From the NCBI GenBank assembly GCA_027023165.1, contig JALVWX010000033.1:1-16762 (forward strand): DNA of 16,762 nucleotides. The letters are read 5' to 3'. Under the pieces are notes generated by a model. It ran no database searches. It saw only the letters and a list, made by a program, of their open reading frames with translations, and had not been told where the DNA came from. Shown here piece after piece: positions 6,510 through 12,937 of the stretch. Source of the stretch: Thermococcus sp. (lineage in GTDB: Archaea > Methanobacteriota_B > Thermococci > Thermococcales > Thermococcaceae). Numbering within the stretch: position 1 is the first letter of the stretch; each line of letters starts with the position of its first letter. Both the position numbers and the translations under genes were made by a program.

Positions 6510-6520
6510 GGTGAGAGAAA

Positions 6521-6928
6521 ATGAAGGTCATCCAGACTGCTGGTAAGAGAAAGACTGCCATCGCGAGGGCCACCATCAGGGAAGGGAAGGGCCGTGTCAG
6601 GATCAACCACAAGCCGGTTGAGATAATCGAGCCAGAAATTGCGCGCTTCACCATCATGGAACCGCTCGTCCTCGCAGGCGAGGAGATAGTTGGCAAGGTC
6701 GACATCGACGTCAGGGTTGAGGGCGGTGGCTTCATGGGGCAGGCCGAGGCCGCTCGCGTCGCCATAGCCAGGGCCCTTGTTGAGTGGACCAACGACATGA
6801 ACCTAAAGGAAAAGTTTATGAAGTACGATAGGACCATGCTCGTTGGGGACAGCAGGAGAACCGAGCCGCACAAGCCCAACCGCTCAACCAAGGGTCCAAG
6901 GGCAAAGAGGCAAAAGTCCTACCGCTGA
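6521..6928 (+). CDS. rps9: Ribosomal protein S9 (uS9)
   Basis: S9 lies in the small-subunit head. Its C-terminal tail reaches the P-site tRNA anticodon stem-loop. The 135-residue sequence starts [19 protein letters not shown] and contains the [19 protein letters not shown] core. It ends in the basic tail [11 protein letters not shown], whose final arginine is the conserved tRNA contact. TGAGGTGAGAG overlapping the rpl13 stop provides the ribosome binding site. Confidence 0.98.
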   Translation: MKVIQTAGKRKTAIARATIREGKGRVRINHKPVEIIEPEIARFTIMEPLVLAGEEIVGKVDIDVRVEGGGFMGQAEAARVAIARALVEWTNDMNLKEKFMKYDRTMLVGDSRRTEPHKPNRSTKGPRAKRQKSYR

Positions 6929-6963
6929 TGCCTTTCCTTTAATATTCGGAGAAGGTGATACGG

Positions 6964-7161
6964 GTGATAGTCCCCGTCAGGTGCTTCACGTGTGGAAGGG
7001 TCATAGGAGACAAATACTACGAGTTTAAGGCTAGGGTCGAGAAGGGCGAGGACCCCGAGAAGGTGCTCGACGATCTTGGGGTTCAGAGGTACTGCTGCAG
7101 GAGGACGCTCCTCAGCCACGTCGAGCTGATCGACCAGGCGATGTCGTACAAGGTGTACTGA
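6964..7161 (+). CDS. rpoN: DNA-directed RNA polymerase subunit N (Rpo10)
   Basis: Rpo10 is the zinc-bundle subunit equivalent to Rpb10. It helps hold Rpo3 and Rpo2 together. The 65-residue protein [11 protein letters not shown]... binds one zinc through C7 and C10 (CFTC) and the adjacent C44-C45 (RYCCRR). I chose GTG 6964 because GGTGAT at 6954-6959 lies four bases upstream. This also gives exactly the family length, whereas GTG 6955 would lie within that site. It follows rps9 by 35 bases and precedes tRNA-Pro by 18. Confidence 0.95.
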   Translation: MIVPVRCFTCGRVIGDKYYEFKARVEKGEDPEKVLDDLGVQRYCCRRTLLSHVELIDQAMSYKVY

Positions 7162-7179
7162 AAAAACCGCATTTCTTGG

Positions 7180-7257
7180 GGGGCCGTGGGGTAGCTTGGC
7201 CTATCCTCCCGGCTTGGGGTGCCGGAGACCCGGGTTCAAATCCCGGCGGCCCCACCA
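7180..7257 (+). tRNA. tRNA-Pro(GGG)
   Basis: The acceptor stem is GGGGCCG/CGGCCCC with discriminator A and encoded CCA. The anticodon stem CCGGC/GCCGG surrounds loop TTGGGGT, so the anticodon is GGG. The T arm is CCGGG-TTCAAAT-CCCGG. There is no convincing TATA box 25-35 bases upstream, so it is probably cut out of the rpoN-rpoK transcript. It is nearly identical to the second tRNA-Pro at 11679-11756. Confidence 0.95.
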
Positions 7258-7309
7258 AAATTTGCACTGGAATGGGGTTGAGTTGAACTGGAAGGCAGGG
7301 GTGGTAGTC

Positions 7310-7483
7310 GTGTTTAGGTATACCCGCTTTGAGAAGGCTCGCATCATTGGGGCCAGGGCACTCCAGATAGCGATGGGAGCGCCGGTCCTTATAGACGTCC
7401 CGGAAGGAATCACACCTCTTGAGGCCGCGTTGCTCGAGTTCGAGAAGGGAATAATACCGCTCACCGTAATAAGGCCGAGCTGA
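7310..7483 (+). CDS. rpoK: DNA-directed RNA polymerase subunit K (Rpo6)
   Basis: Rpo6 is the homologue of eukaryotic Rpb6 and bacterial omega. It supports folding and assembly of the largest subunit. The 57-residue protein [24 protein letters not shown]...VIRPS contains the omega/Rpb6 core, with T4 R5 F6 E7 and [17 protein letters not shown] chose GTG 7310 because GGTGGT at 7300-7305 lies four bases before it and the protein then has the family length. The frame is open further upstream, but that extension would read through tRNA-Pro. It ends six bases before the enolase-like gene. Confidence 0.95.
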   Translation: MFRYTRFEKARIIGARALQIAMGAPVLIDVPEGITPLEAALLEFEKGIIPLTVIRPS

Positions 7484-7489
7484 TGAGAG

Positions 7490-8515
7490 ATGACCGTGAT
7501 AGAGAACGTTATCGGCAGGGTCGCAGTGCTCAGGGGGGGCAGGTACTCCGTCGAGGTAGATGTCCTGACCAGCTCGGGCTTCGGCCGCTTCGCCGCCCCG
7601 ATAGACGAGAACCCGAGCCTCTACATAGCGGAGGCCCACAGGGCCGTCAGCGAGGTTGATGAGATAATCGGGCCCGAGCTGATAGGCTTCGACGCGAGCG
7701 AGCAGGAGCTTATAGACAGCTACCTCTGGGAGATAGACGGGACGGAGGACTTCAGCCACATCGGAGCCAACACAGCGCTGGCGGTTTCGATAGCCGTCGC
7801 CAAAGCCGCTGCGAGTGTAAAGAAGACTCCCCTCTACAGCTACCTCGGGGGAACATTCACGACGGAACTGCCGGTTCCCATACTCGAGGTGGCCAGCGGG
7901 GAGACCTTCGACTACTATGTCACCGTCAGGGATCTCATGGAGATAACCGATGTAGTCGATGCCCTCAGCAAGGTGCTTGAGCACGCTGGGGGGAACACCG
8001 TTGAGGCCTTTTCAAAGGCAACAGAGAAGGCCACCGATGAGCTGGGTCTTGACGTTGCGCTCGGCCTCGCCCAGAAGAGGCCCCTTGAAACCGAGGAAGT
8101 GCTCTCCCTTGTGGAGGACAACAACATAGCCTACATAAAGCCTCTCGGCGACGAGGAGCTCTTCCTCGAACTTATCGCCGGAACTCACGAGGTGTTCGTC
8201 GATGGTGAATACCTCTTCCGCGAGAAGGGCATCCTAGACAGGCGCTATTTCAACGCTCTCTCCATAAAACCCATAAACTTGGGCACGCTCACCGACTTAT
8301 ACAACCTCGTTAACGACGCAAAGTCGGAGAGGATTGTTCCCATCCTCTCGGAGGCTCGCTACGAGTCCTCCGATGAGGCCCTGGCCCACATTGCAGTGGG
8401 CCTCCACTGTCCGGCGATGGTTTTCCGGAGGGATTCCATCGCCAAGCTGAATGAGCTGATAAGAATCGCCGAAGATCTTGGCGAAAGGGGAAGGATAATA
8501 ACCTTTGAAGGATGA
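7490..8515 (+). CDS. Enolase-superfamily homologue with degenerate active site, probably not an enzyme
   Basis: The 341-residue protein sits where archaea commonly encode enolase, between rpoK and rps2. It is about 80-90 residues shorter than true enolases. Recognisable enolase traces are VEVDVLTSSGFGRFAAP (21-37), GANTALAVSIAVAKAAA (92-108), ELGLDVA with D188 in the place of a metal ligand, IKPINLGTLTDL with K260, and HIAVGL. The key catalytic segments are altered. The IEDP-type metal-ligand motif is IKPL (216-219). The SHRSGET segment with the active-site histidine reads SEARYES. The QIKTGAP lysine segment reads AMVFRRD. I therefore infer loss of phosphopyruvate hydratase activity and a possible regulatory or structural role. 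A separate true enolase gene should exist elsewhere in the genome. Residue matches are from memory of enolase motifs, not from an alignment. Confidence 0.8.
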   Translation: MTVIENVIGRVAVLRGGRYSVEVDVLTSSGFGRFAAPIDENPSLYIAEAHRAVSEVDEIIGPELIGFDASEQELIDSYLWEIDGTEDFSHIGANTALAVSIAVAKAAASVKKTPLYSYLGGTFTTELPVPILEVASGETFDYYVTVRDLMEITDVVDALSKVLEHAGGNTVEAFSKATEKATDELGLDVALGLAQKRPLETEEVLSLVEDNNIAYIKPLGDEELFLELIAGTHEVFVDGEYLFREKGILDRRYFNALSIKPINLGTLTDLYNLVNDAKSERIVPILSEARYESSDEALAHIAVGLHCPAMVFRRDSIAKLNELIRIAEDLGERGRIITFEG

Positions 8516-8528
8516 GGAGGTGTGAAGA

Positions 8529-9134
8529 ATGGAGGAATACCTTGTTCCGCTTGACCAGTACCTTGCCGCCGGTGTCCACATCGGCACCCAGCAGAAGACC
8601 CAGGACATGAAGAAGTTCATCTACCGCGTCAGGCAGGATGGACTCTACGTCCTCGACGTCAGGAAGACCGACGAAAGGCTTAGGGTCGCCGGCAAGTTCC
8701 TTGCCAAGTTCGACCCCGAGAGCATTCTCGCGGTCAGCGTCAGGCTCTACGGCCAGAAGCCCGTCAAGAAGTTCGGTGAGGTTACCGGTGCCCGCGCTAT
8801 ACCCGGCCGTTTCCTTCCTGGAACCATGACCAACCCGCAGGTCAAAAAGTTCATGGAGCCTGACGTCCTCATCGTCACCGATCCGAGGGCAGACCACCAG
8901 GCCATGAAGGAGGCCATCGAGATCGGCGTTCCCATAGTTGCCCTCGTCGACACCGAGAACTTCCTCAGCTACGTCGACGTTGCCATACCGACCAACAACA
9001 AGGGAAGGAAAGCTTTAGCTCTCATCTACTGGATCCTCGCGAGGGAGATACTCTACAACAGGAAGGAGATCGAGAGCAGGGAGGACTTCAAGGTCCCGGT
9101 CGAGGACTTCGAGATGAGGATTATCAGGACCTGA
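8529..9134 (+). CDS. rps2: Ribosomal protein S2 (uS2)
   Basis: S2 binds at the small-subunit head-body junction and is among the last proteins to join. The 201-residue sequence has [24 protein letters not shown] and the [21 protein letters not shown] segment. It also has the PGTMTNP motif and the [26 protein letters not shown] block, the core of archaeal and eukaryotic S2/SA. A strong ribosome binding site, GAGGAGGTGTG, lies just before ATG 8529, 13 bases after the enolase-like gene. Its stop TGA is the start of an inverted repeat that precedes tRNA-Leu(UAA). Confidence 0.98.
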   Translation: MEEYLVPLDQYLAAGVHIGTQQKTQDMKKFIYRVRQDGLYVLDVRKTDERLRVAGKFLAKFDPESILAVSVRLYGQKPVKKFGEVTGARAIPGRFLPGTMTNPQVKKFMEPDVLIVTDPRADHQAMKEAIEIGVPIVALVDTENFLSYVDVAIPTNNKGRKALALIYWILAREILYNRKEIESREDFKVPVEDFEMRIIRT

Positions 9135-9157
9135 GGGGAAAGCTTTTAATTCCCCTC
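9133..9157 (+). promoter_or_regulatory. Inverted repeat enclosing the likely tRNA-Leu(UAA) TATA box
   Basis: Arms GAGGGGAA (9133-9140) and TTCCCCTC (9150-9157) flank AGCTTTTAA. The A/T centre (CTTTTAAT) is 28-30 bases before the mature tRNA 5' end at 9175, so it can serve as its TATA element. The same repeat would form a hairpin in the rps2 transcript directly after the stop codon, so it could also end or stabilise that message. Confidence 0.45.
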
Positions 9158-9174
9158 ACTTTACACTCCCACGC

Positions 9175-9262
9175 GCGGGGGTGCCCGAGCCTGGCCAAAG
9201 GGGGCGGACTTAAGATCCGCTGCCGGAGGGCTACGCGGGTTCGAATCCCGTCCCCCGCACCA
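9175..9262 (+). tRNA. tRNA-Leu(UAA)
   Basis: The acceptor stem is GCGGGGG/CCCCCGC with discriminator A and encoded CCA. The anticodon stem GCGGA/TCCGC carries loop CTTAAGA, so the anticodon is UAA. The long variable arm TGCCGGAGGGCTAC and T loop TTCGAAT fit a class II leucine tRNA. It shares its acceptor stem with the Leu(CAG) gene at 5559. Confidence 0.95.
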
Positions 9263-9264
9263 AA

Positions 9265-9274
9265 GGTTTAAAAG
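9265..9274 (+). promoter_or_regulatory. TATA box of rpl40e
   Basis: GGTTTAAAAG starts three bases after tRNA-Leu(UAA). Transcription would begin near 9295, giving a short leader with GGTGAT at 9311-9316 before ATG 9321. The gene can thus be transcribed apart from the upstream cluster. Confidence 0.5.
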
Positions 9275-9320
9275 TTGGGTTGTGAAGGTGAAGATGGTTT
9301 AAGATCATGGGGTGATCACG

Positions 9321-9479
9321 ATGGCGAGATTCCCTGAGGCTGAGGCCAGAATATTTAGGAAATACATCTGCATGCGCTGCGGTGCCACTAACCCGTGGAA
9401 GGCCAAGAAGTGCAGGAAGTGCGGCTACAAGGGCCTCCGCCCGAAGGCCAAGGAGCCTCGCGGTGGAATGGGACGCTGA
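9321..9479 (+). CDS. rpl40e: Ribosomal protein L40e (eL40)
   Basis: This 52-residue large-subunit protein has a single zinc ribbon, formed by C17-x2-C20 and C31-x2-C34 ([18 protein letters not shown]). It starts [12 protein letters not shown] and ends in the basic, glycine-rich tail KEPRGGMGR. This is the archaeal form of the protein that eukaryotes make fused to ubiquitin. The ribosome binding site GGGGTGATCACG lies directly upstream of ATG 9321. It has its own likely promoter at 9265-9274. Confidence 0.95.
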   Translation: MARFPEAEARIFRKYICMRCGATNPWKAKKCRKCGYKGLRPKAKEPRGGMGR

Positions 9480-9509
9480 AGTTCCTTACCTTCCAATTTC
9501 CCTCCTTTT

Positions 9510-9541
9510 CAACTTCAACTCGCTTTTCTCGGCATTTTTAT
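9510..9541. terminator. T-rich region between rpl40e and the convergent padR-like gene
   Basis: The interval 9480-9585 holds no gene. Pyrimidine-rich DNA with TTTTC runs and a final ATTTTTA (about 9535-9541) gives the oligo-T signals expected at the end of rpl40e. On the minus strand, a small GGCC hairpin (9571-9584) and a CTTTT run can serve the end of the padR-like gene. Confidence 0.45.
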
Positions 9542-9585
9542 GGTGTTGGGAAAAGAGTATAGAAGTTTCTGGCCGTGGGAGGCCT

Positions 9586-9915
9586 TCATTCGCCCTTCAG
9601 TTTGGATACCATTTCCTCAAGAAACTCTATGCCGCTCTGGAGGAGATTCTCCCCCTCGGGGGTGAGTTTGTAGTACTTCCTCGAGGGCTTTCCCGTCTGG
9701 CTCTCCTGCCATTCGGCCGTTACGTAGCCCTCCTTCTCGAGCTTGTACAGGACGACGTACGAGCTGACCGTGGCGGGTTCGAACTCAAATGCCTCCTTTA
9801 TCCTCTCCTTAAGCTCGTAGGCGTACATCGGCCTCTCCTTTAGAAGCCTCAGGATGTAGAGCCACAGAACCTCCTTCGTTATCTTGTTTCTCAGCCTCTC
9901 CATGGGGGTCGTCAT
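9586..9915 (-). CDS. PadR-family winged-helix transcriptional regulator
   Basis: The 109-residue protein has the PadR N-terminal winged helix: LWLYILRLLKERPMYAYELKERIKE, then FEPATVSSYVVLYKLEKEGYV with the recognition helix, then the wing SRKYYKLTPEGENLL. A short C-terminal helix, about 93-109, is the usual dimerisation part of the small PadR class. GGGTGAG lies four bases before its ATG. It is divergent from the FUN14-like gene and shares a 106-base intergenic region with it. That region contains an AT-rich palindrome at 9956-9968, so self-regulation and control of the neighbour are plausible. The ligand and targets are unknown. Confidence 0.85.
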   Translation of the reverse strand: MTTPMERLRNKITKEVLWLYILRLLKERPMYAYELKERIKEAFEFEPATVSSYVVLYKLEKEGYVTAEWQESQTGKPSRKYYKLTPEGENLLQSGIEFLEEMVSKLKGE

Positions 9916-9955
9916 GTTCTCACCCTGTTTTACAGTCTGGAAATATTTCGCGCTT

Positions 9956-9968
9956 GTTTAATTTAAAC
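9956..9968. promoter_or_regulatory. Palindrome in the padR/FUN14 divergent region, TATA box of padR and candidate operator
   Basis: GTTTAA-T-TTAAAC is a perfect palindrome. On the minus strand it reads as a TATA box, preceded by an A-rich BRE, about 25 bases before the expected padR start at about 9937. A dimeric regulator bound here would block padR transcription. It lies about 20 bases upstream of the TATA box of the FUN14-like gene. Confidence 0.45.
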
Positions 9969-9981
9969 GTTTTGGCGATAA

Positions 9982-9990
9982 GGTTTTTAT
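9982..9990 (+). promoter_or_regulatory. TATA-like box of the FUN14-like gene
   Basis: GGTTTTTAT is followed about 25 bases later by a start region near 10011. The ribosome binding site GGTGAT is at 10013-10018, so the mRNA leader is very short. Confidence 0.45.
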
Positions 9991-10021
9991 CCTCTAAAGC
10001 CTAACTCTCTTCGGTGATACG

Positions 10022-10321
10022 ATGCAGTTTGACGTTAACGCCATGATGGGCGACATGGGCGTCGGTGCGGTTGTGGGCTTCGTTACCGGCTATGCCATAA
10101 AGAAGGTGATGAAGCTGGCGCTGGCTCTGATCGGAGCCTACGTTGCAAGCCTCTTCTGGCTCCAGCAGAAGGGTGTTATAGTAATCGACAAGGACAAGCT
10201 CTTCAACCTGGTTGGCCAGTGGAACCGCGAGATACTGACCGCGGGAGAGAAGTTAATGGGCATCCTTCCAGGAACGACCGCTTTCCTCGGCGGCTTTGCC
10301 CTCGGCTTCCACAAAGGTTAA
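10022..10321 (+). CDS. FUN14-domain small membrane protein
   Basis: The 99-residue protein matches the FUN14 family. It has the glycine-rich motif GAVVGFVTGYAIKKVMKLALALIGAYVASLFWLQ (about 15-48), the following VIVIDKDKL, and a C-terminal hydrophobic segment GTTAFLGGFALGFHKG. Two or three membrane helices are expected. The eukaryotic relative FUNDC1 is a mitochondrial outer membrane mitophagy receptor. The role of archaeal members is not established. GGTGAT lies three bases before ATG 10022. It is divergent from the PadR-like gene and 24 bases before the flippase gene. Confidence 0.8.
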   Translation: MQFDVNAMMGDMGVGAVVGFVTGYAIKKVMKLALALIGAYVASLFWLQQKGVIVIDKDKLFNLVGQWNREILTAGEKLMGILPGTTAFLGGFALGFHKG

Positions 10322-10345
10322 ATTCTCTCCCCCGCTTCCTTTTCC

Positions 10346-11650
10346 ATGAGCTACGAGAGGAGAATCCTCGTTCACCATTCGCTCGCTTCCCTGGTGGCCC
10401 TTGGGATCACGGGACTTGCCAGGCTCCTCTACAGCGTCCTCATAGCCCGCAGGTTTGGCGTTGAACTCCTTGGACTTGCCAACTCCCTCATCTCCCAGTC
10501 CTTCATTCTCGCGATCCCCCTGAGCTTCTTCGCGGTGGCCCTTGGCAAGTACTCCTCGGAGTTTCTGGGCAGAAACCGGGAGGAGTCGATCAGGGCCATT
10601 ACCCTTCCCTCCTTTCTCCTTCCCTTAACCGGCCTGGTGCTCCTTCCGTTCAACGCATACATGGCCCTCTTGGCGGTTTTCAGGGGGATACAGCTCACGC
10701 TCAGGGGCTTTCTCTACGGCATCCACCGGGGCGAGCACTACGCATATATAATCTCCGTTGCCTTCCTCGGCTTTTTGGCTGGTTTTCTCCTGCCAAATCC
10801 CCTGGCCCCTTACCTTATGTTCTTGGGGGCCGTCTCTGCCCTCGCGTGGGTCTATCTGCTCCGCTTCCGGCTCGTTGGCCGTCCCTGCGGTGAAGAGCTT
10901 AAGCTGATAACCTCCTACTCTGCCTTCGCCTTCCTCGGCACACTCTCCGGCGTTTTCCTCATTCAAGGGCCTTACTTCATGAGCGAGAGGCTCTCCGGAG
11001 CCGAAGTTGCAGGGGTGGTCTCCGCAGTTCTCTCCACGGTGTTCCTGCTGACCTACCTTCCTCAGGTTCTTCAGTCTGCGATAATGCCCCTCTTTTCCTA
11101 CAAGTACGGAAAGAACGAGAGGGATTACATAAGACGCCTCGCGGAGGAGAGCACCATCTTCCTCCTCGTCGTCACATCCGCGACTGTCTTTGCGCTCATG
11201 CTCTTCGGCAGGGAACTGCTGTCCCTCGTTTTCGACTTCAGGATAGGGCCGTCATTTTACATCGCCCTCATGGCGATTGAGGTCTACATAGCATACAATC
11301 CGAGCATAGTTGCTTTGAACTCAACTTCCTACGTCAAGCACGCAACCGCGGTTTCCCTCACCGGCGCAGCAGTGGGCCTGATCTCATGGCTCTCCTTCAT
11401 ACCTCGCTTTGAGGACGTCGGGGTTATGGTGGGCCTCCTTTTGGCTTATGCTTCCATCCTTGCCGGCGTTGCACTGCTGTCCAAAAGGTTCCTGGGGGTG
11501 TCTCCCTCGATTTACAGCCATCTCTTTATATCGCTTCTGCTCCAGGCGGCGGTTTTCGTTTCAAAGTCCCTGCTCCTCGTGGGGTTCATTGCATTCCTCG
11601 CCTACGAGTGGAAGAACATCCGGAGAATGATCTCGCTCTTTGGGATTTGA
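10346..11650 (+). CDS. MOP-superfamily flippase (Wzx/polysaccharide transport type)
   Basis: The 434-residue protein is almost wholly hydrophobic, with about 12 predicted membrane helices. It has the N-terminal signature of polysaccharide biosynthesis flippases: ALGITGLARLLYSVLIARRFGVELLGLAN, then a helix containing IPLSFFAVALGKYSSEFLGRN. The family moves lipid-linked oligosaccharides across the membrane for surface glycans or protein glycosylation. No ribosome binding site precedes ATG 10346, and the upstream bases are C/T-rich. A weak TATA-like GGTTAAAT lies about 24 bases upstream, so the message may be leaderless. A dolichol-phosphate mannose synthase gene follows, which fits a shared lipid-linked sugar pathway. 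The exact substrate cannot be read from the sequence. Confidence 0.8.
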   Translation: MSYERRILVHHSLASLVALGITGLARLLYSVLIARRFGVELLGLANSLISQSFILAIPLSFFAVALGKYSSEFLGRNREESIRAITLPSFLLPLTGLVLLPFNAYMALLAVFRGIQLTLRGFLYGIHRGEHYAYIISVAFLGFLAGFLLPNPLAPYLMFLGAVSALAWVYLLRFRLVGRPCGEELKLITSYSAFAFLGTLSGVFLIQGPYFMSERLSGAEVAGVVSAVLSTVFLLTYLPQVLQSAIMPLFSYKYGKNERDYIRRLAEESTIFLLVVTSATVFALMLFGRELLSLVFDFRIGPSFYIALMAIEVYIAYNPSIVALNSTSYVKHATAVSLTGAAVGLISWLSFIPRFEDVGVMVGLLLAYASILAGVALLSKRFLGVSPSIYSHLFISLLLQAAVFVSKSLLLVGFIAFLAYEWKNIRRMISLFGI

Positions 11651-11678
11651 ATCCTGAGAAAAAGCGCTCAGAAAGGTC

Positions 11679-11756
11679 TGGTGGGGCCGCCGAGATTTGA
11701 ACTCGGGTCCCCGGCTCCCGAAGCCGGAAGGATAGGCCAAGCTACCCCACGGCCCC
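11679..11756 (-). tRNA. tRNA-Pro(CGG)
   Basis: Read on the minus strand, the acceptor stem is GGGGCCG/CGGCCCC with discriminator A and encoded CCA. The anticodon stem CCGGC/GCCGG holds loop TTCGGGA, giving anticodon CGG. It differs from tRNA-Pro(GGG) at 7180 in only six positions by my count. These include a compensated pair change in the T stem (CCGAG/CTCGG against CCGGG/CCCGG). Confidence 0.95.
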
Positions 11757-11784
11757 ACTACCCGGTGATAAGGGAATTCGCAGG

Positions 11785-11796
11785 ACTTATAAACTT
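11785..11796. promoter_or_regulatory. TATA element able to serve tRNA-Pro(CGG) and the mannose synthase gene in opposite directions
   Basis: The self-complementary TTATAA (11787-11792) reads AAAG-TTTATAAG on the minus strand, a strong BRE plus TATA about 33 bases before tRNA-Pro(CGG). On the plus strand it reads ACTTATAAAC, with a weaker BRE. It would start transcription near 11815, just before the ribosome binding site GGAGGG of the gene at 11830. Confidence 0.5.
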
Positions 11797-11829
11797 TACG
11801 GATTTACTGGGTGCGCTGGAGGGAGGGCA

Positions 11830-12888
11830 GTGAAGGTCTCGGTTATAATACCCACTTACAACGAGAAGGACAACCTTGAGGAGCTGTTTGAGAGAATAAG
11901 CCGTGCCATGAGGGGTTACGACTATGAAATCATCATTGTTGATGATGATTCCCCCGATGGGACGTGGGAGTTCGCCCAAAAGCTCTCTGAAAGGTACCCC
12001 GTGAAGGTTATCAGGCGGACGGATGAGAAGGGCCTCTCCTCCGCTGTGATAAGGGGCTTCAAGGAAGCGGAAGGAGACGTCTTCGTCGTGATGGACGCCG
12101 ACCTTCAGCATCCGCCCGAGAAGATACCCGAGCTGGTCAAGGCCATAGAGGATGGGGCAGACATAGCCATCGCCAGCAGGTACGTCCCCGGTGGGGCCGT
12201 CAAGAACTGGTACTGGTACAGGAAGCTCATCTCTAAAGGCGCCATAATGATAGGTCGCCTGGCCCTCCCCAGGATACGGGACGTCAAAGACCCCGTGAGC
12301 GGCTTCTTCGCCCTCAGGAGGGAGGTTGTCGATGGAATCGAGCTGAACCCGATAGGCTTCAAGATACTCATGGAGATACTCATCAAGGGGCGTTATAATA
12401 AGGTCGTCGAGGTGCCCTTCACCTTCGGTCTGAGGAAGGCCGGCGAGAGCAAGCTGAGCGGTAAGACGATGGTGAAGTATCTGAAGCACGTTTACAGGCT
12501 CATGCGCTGGGAGGGAGAGCTTGACAGGCTGATTAAGTTCACTCTTGTTGGCCTCTCGGGCGTTCTCGTCAACGAGGGCTTCCTTTGGGCCTTCGTCAAC
12601 TTCCTGGGCTGGAACAAGATACTCGCCAACATCCCGGCAACAGAGCTGGCTATACTCAACAACTTCACCTGGAACGACCTCTGGACGTTTAAAGACCTCA
12701 AGAGAAAGCCCCTATGGAGGCGCCTCCTAACGTTCCACATCGCGGCCCTAACCGGTGCCGTTGTCCAGTGGATCATCTACGTGGGACTTGTCTATCTGGG
12801 GCTTCACTATCTCATCTCGAACCTCATAGGAATCGTGGTCTCCTTCATCGTCCGCTTCCTCTTCAACAGGCACGTTACCTGGGGATAA
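11830..12888 (+). CDS. Dolichol-phosphate mannose synthase with GtrA-like membrane domain
   Basis: A GT2 glycosyltransferase domain (about 1-215) transfers mannose from GDP-mannose to dolichol phosphate. It shows SVIIPTYNEKDNLEEL, VDDDSPDGTWE, and the metal-binding DADLQHPP with D89, D91 and Q93. The same residues bind metal in the Pyrococcus furiosus enzyme as I recall it. The SGFFALRR segment follows. From about 230 to 352 the protein has four hydrophobic helices of GtrA/DPMS type (FTLVGLSGVLVNEGFLWAF, ILNNFTWNDLWTF, and the final IVVSFIVRFLFNRHVTWG). These form the membrane part that dimerises and supports the lipid acceptor. The product donates mannose for N-glycans and lipids. GTG 11830 is chosen because GGAGGG lies five bases before it. 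The flippase gene lies upstream across the tRNA. Confidence 0.93.
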   Translation: MKVSVIIPTYNEKDNLEELFERISRAMRGYDYEIIIVDDDSPDGTWEFAQKLSERYPVKVIRRTDEKGLSSAVIRGFKEAEGDVFVVMDADLQHPPEKIPELVKAIEDGADIAIASRYVPGGAVKNWYWYRKLISKGAIMIGRLALPRIRDVKDPVSGFFALRREVVDGIELNPIGFKILMEILIKGRYNKVVEVPFTFGLRKAGESKLSGKTMVKYLKHVYRLMRWEGELDRLIKFTLVGLSGVLVNEGFLWAFVNFLGWNKILANIPATELAILNNFTWNDLWTFKDLKRKPLWRRLLTFHIAALTGAVVQWIIYVGLVYLGLHYLISNLIGIVVSFIVRFLFNRHVTWG

Positions 12889-12897
12889 CCCGCACGG

Positions 12898-12905
12898 TTT
12901 AAATA
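12898..12905 (+). promoter_or_regulatory. TATA box of the RecA-like ATPase operon
   Basis: TTTAAATA lies 33-40 bases before GTG 12938. Transcription would start near 12927, immediately before the ribosome binding site GGGGTGAGA (12928-12936). Confidence 0.5.
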
Positions 12906-12937
12906 CTTCCACGCCGTTATACCATTGGGGTGAGAGA

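Noticed and set aside
7196..7309. Upstream extension of rpoK to ATG-like codons within tRNA-Pro
   Set aside because: It would translate the tRNA gene and add about 38 residues absent from Rpo6 proteins. GTG 7310 has a ribosome binding site and gives the family length.
7112..7984. Minus-strand open frame of 290 codons across rpoN end, tRNA-Pro, rpoK and the enolase-like gene
   Set aside because: It runs through a tRNA and two recognisable plus-strand genes, so it is a compositional shadow.
9382..9843. Plus-strand open frame of 153 codons across the end of rpl40e and the padR-like gene
   Set aside because: It reads out of frame through rpl40e and antisense to the PadR-like gene, and has no recognisable features.
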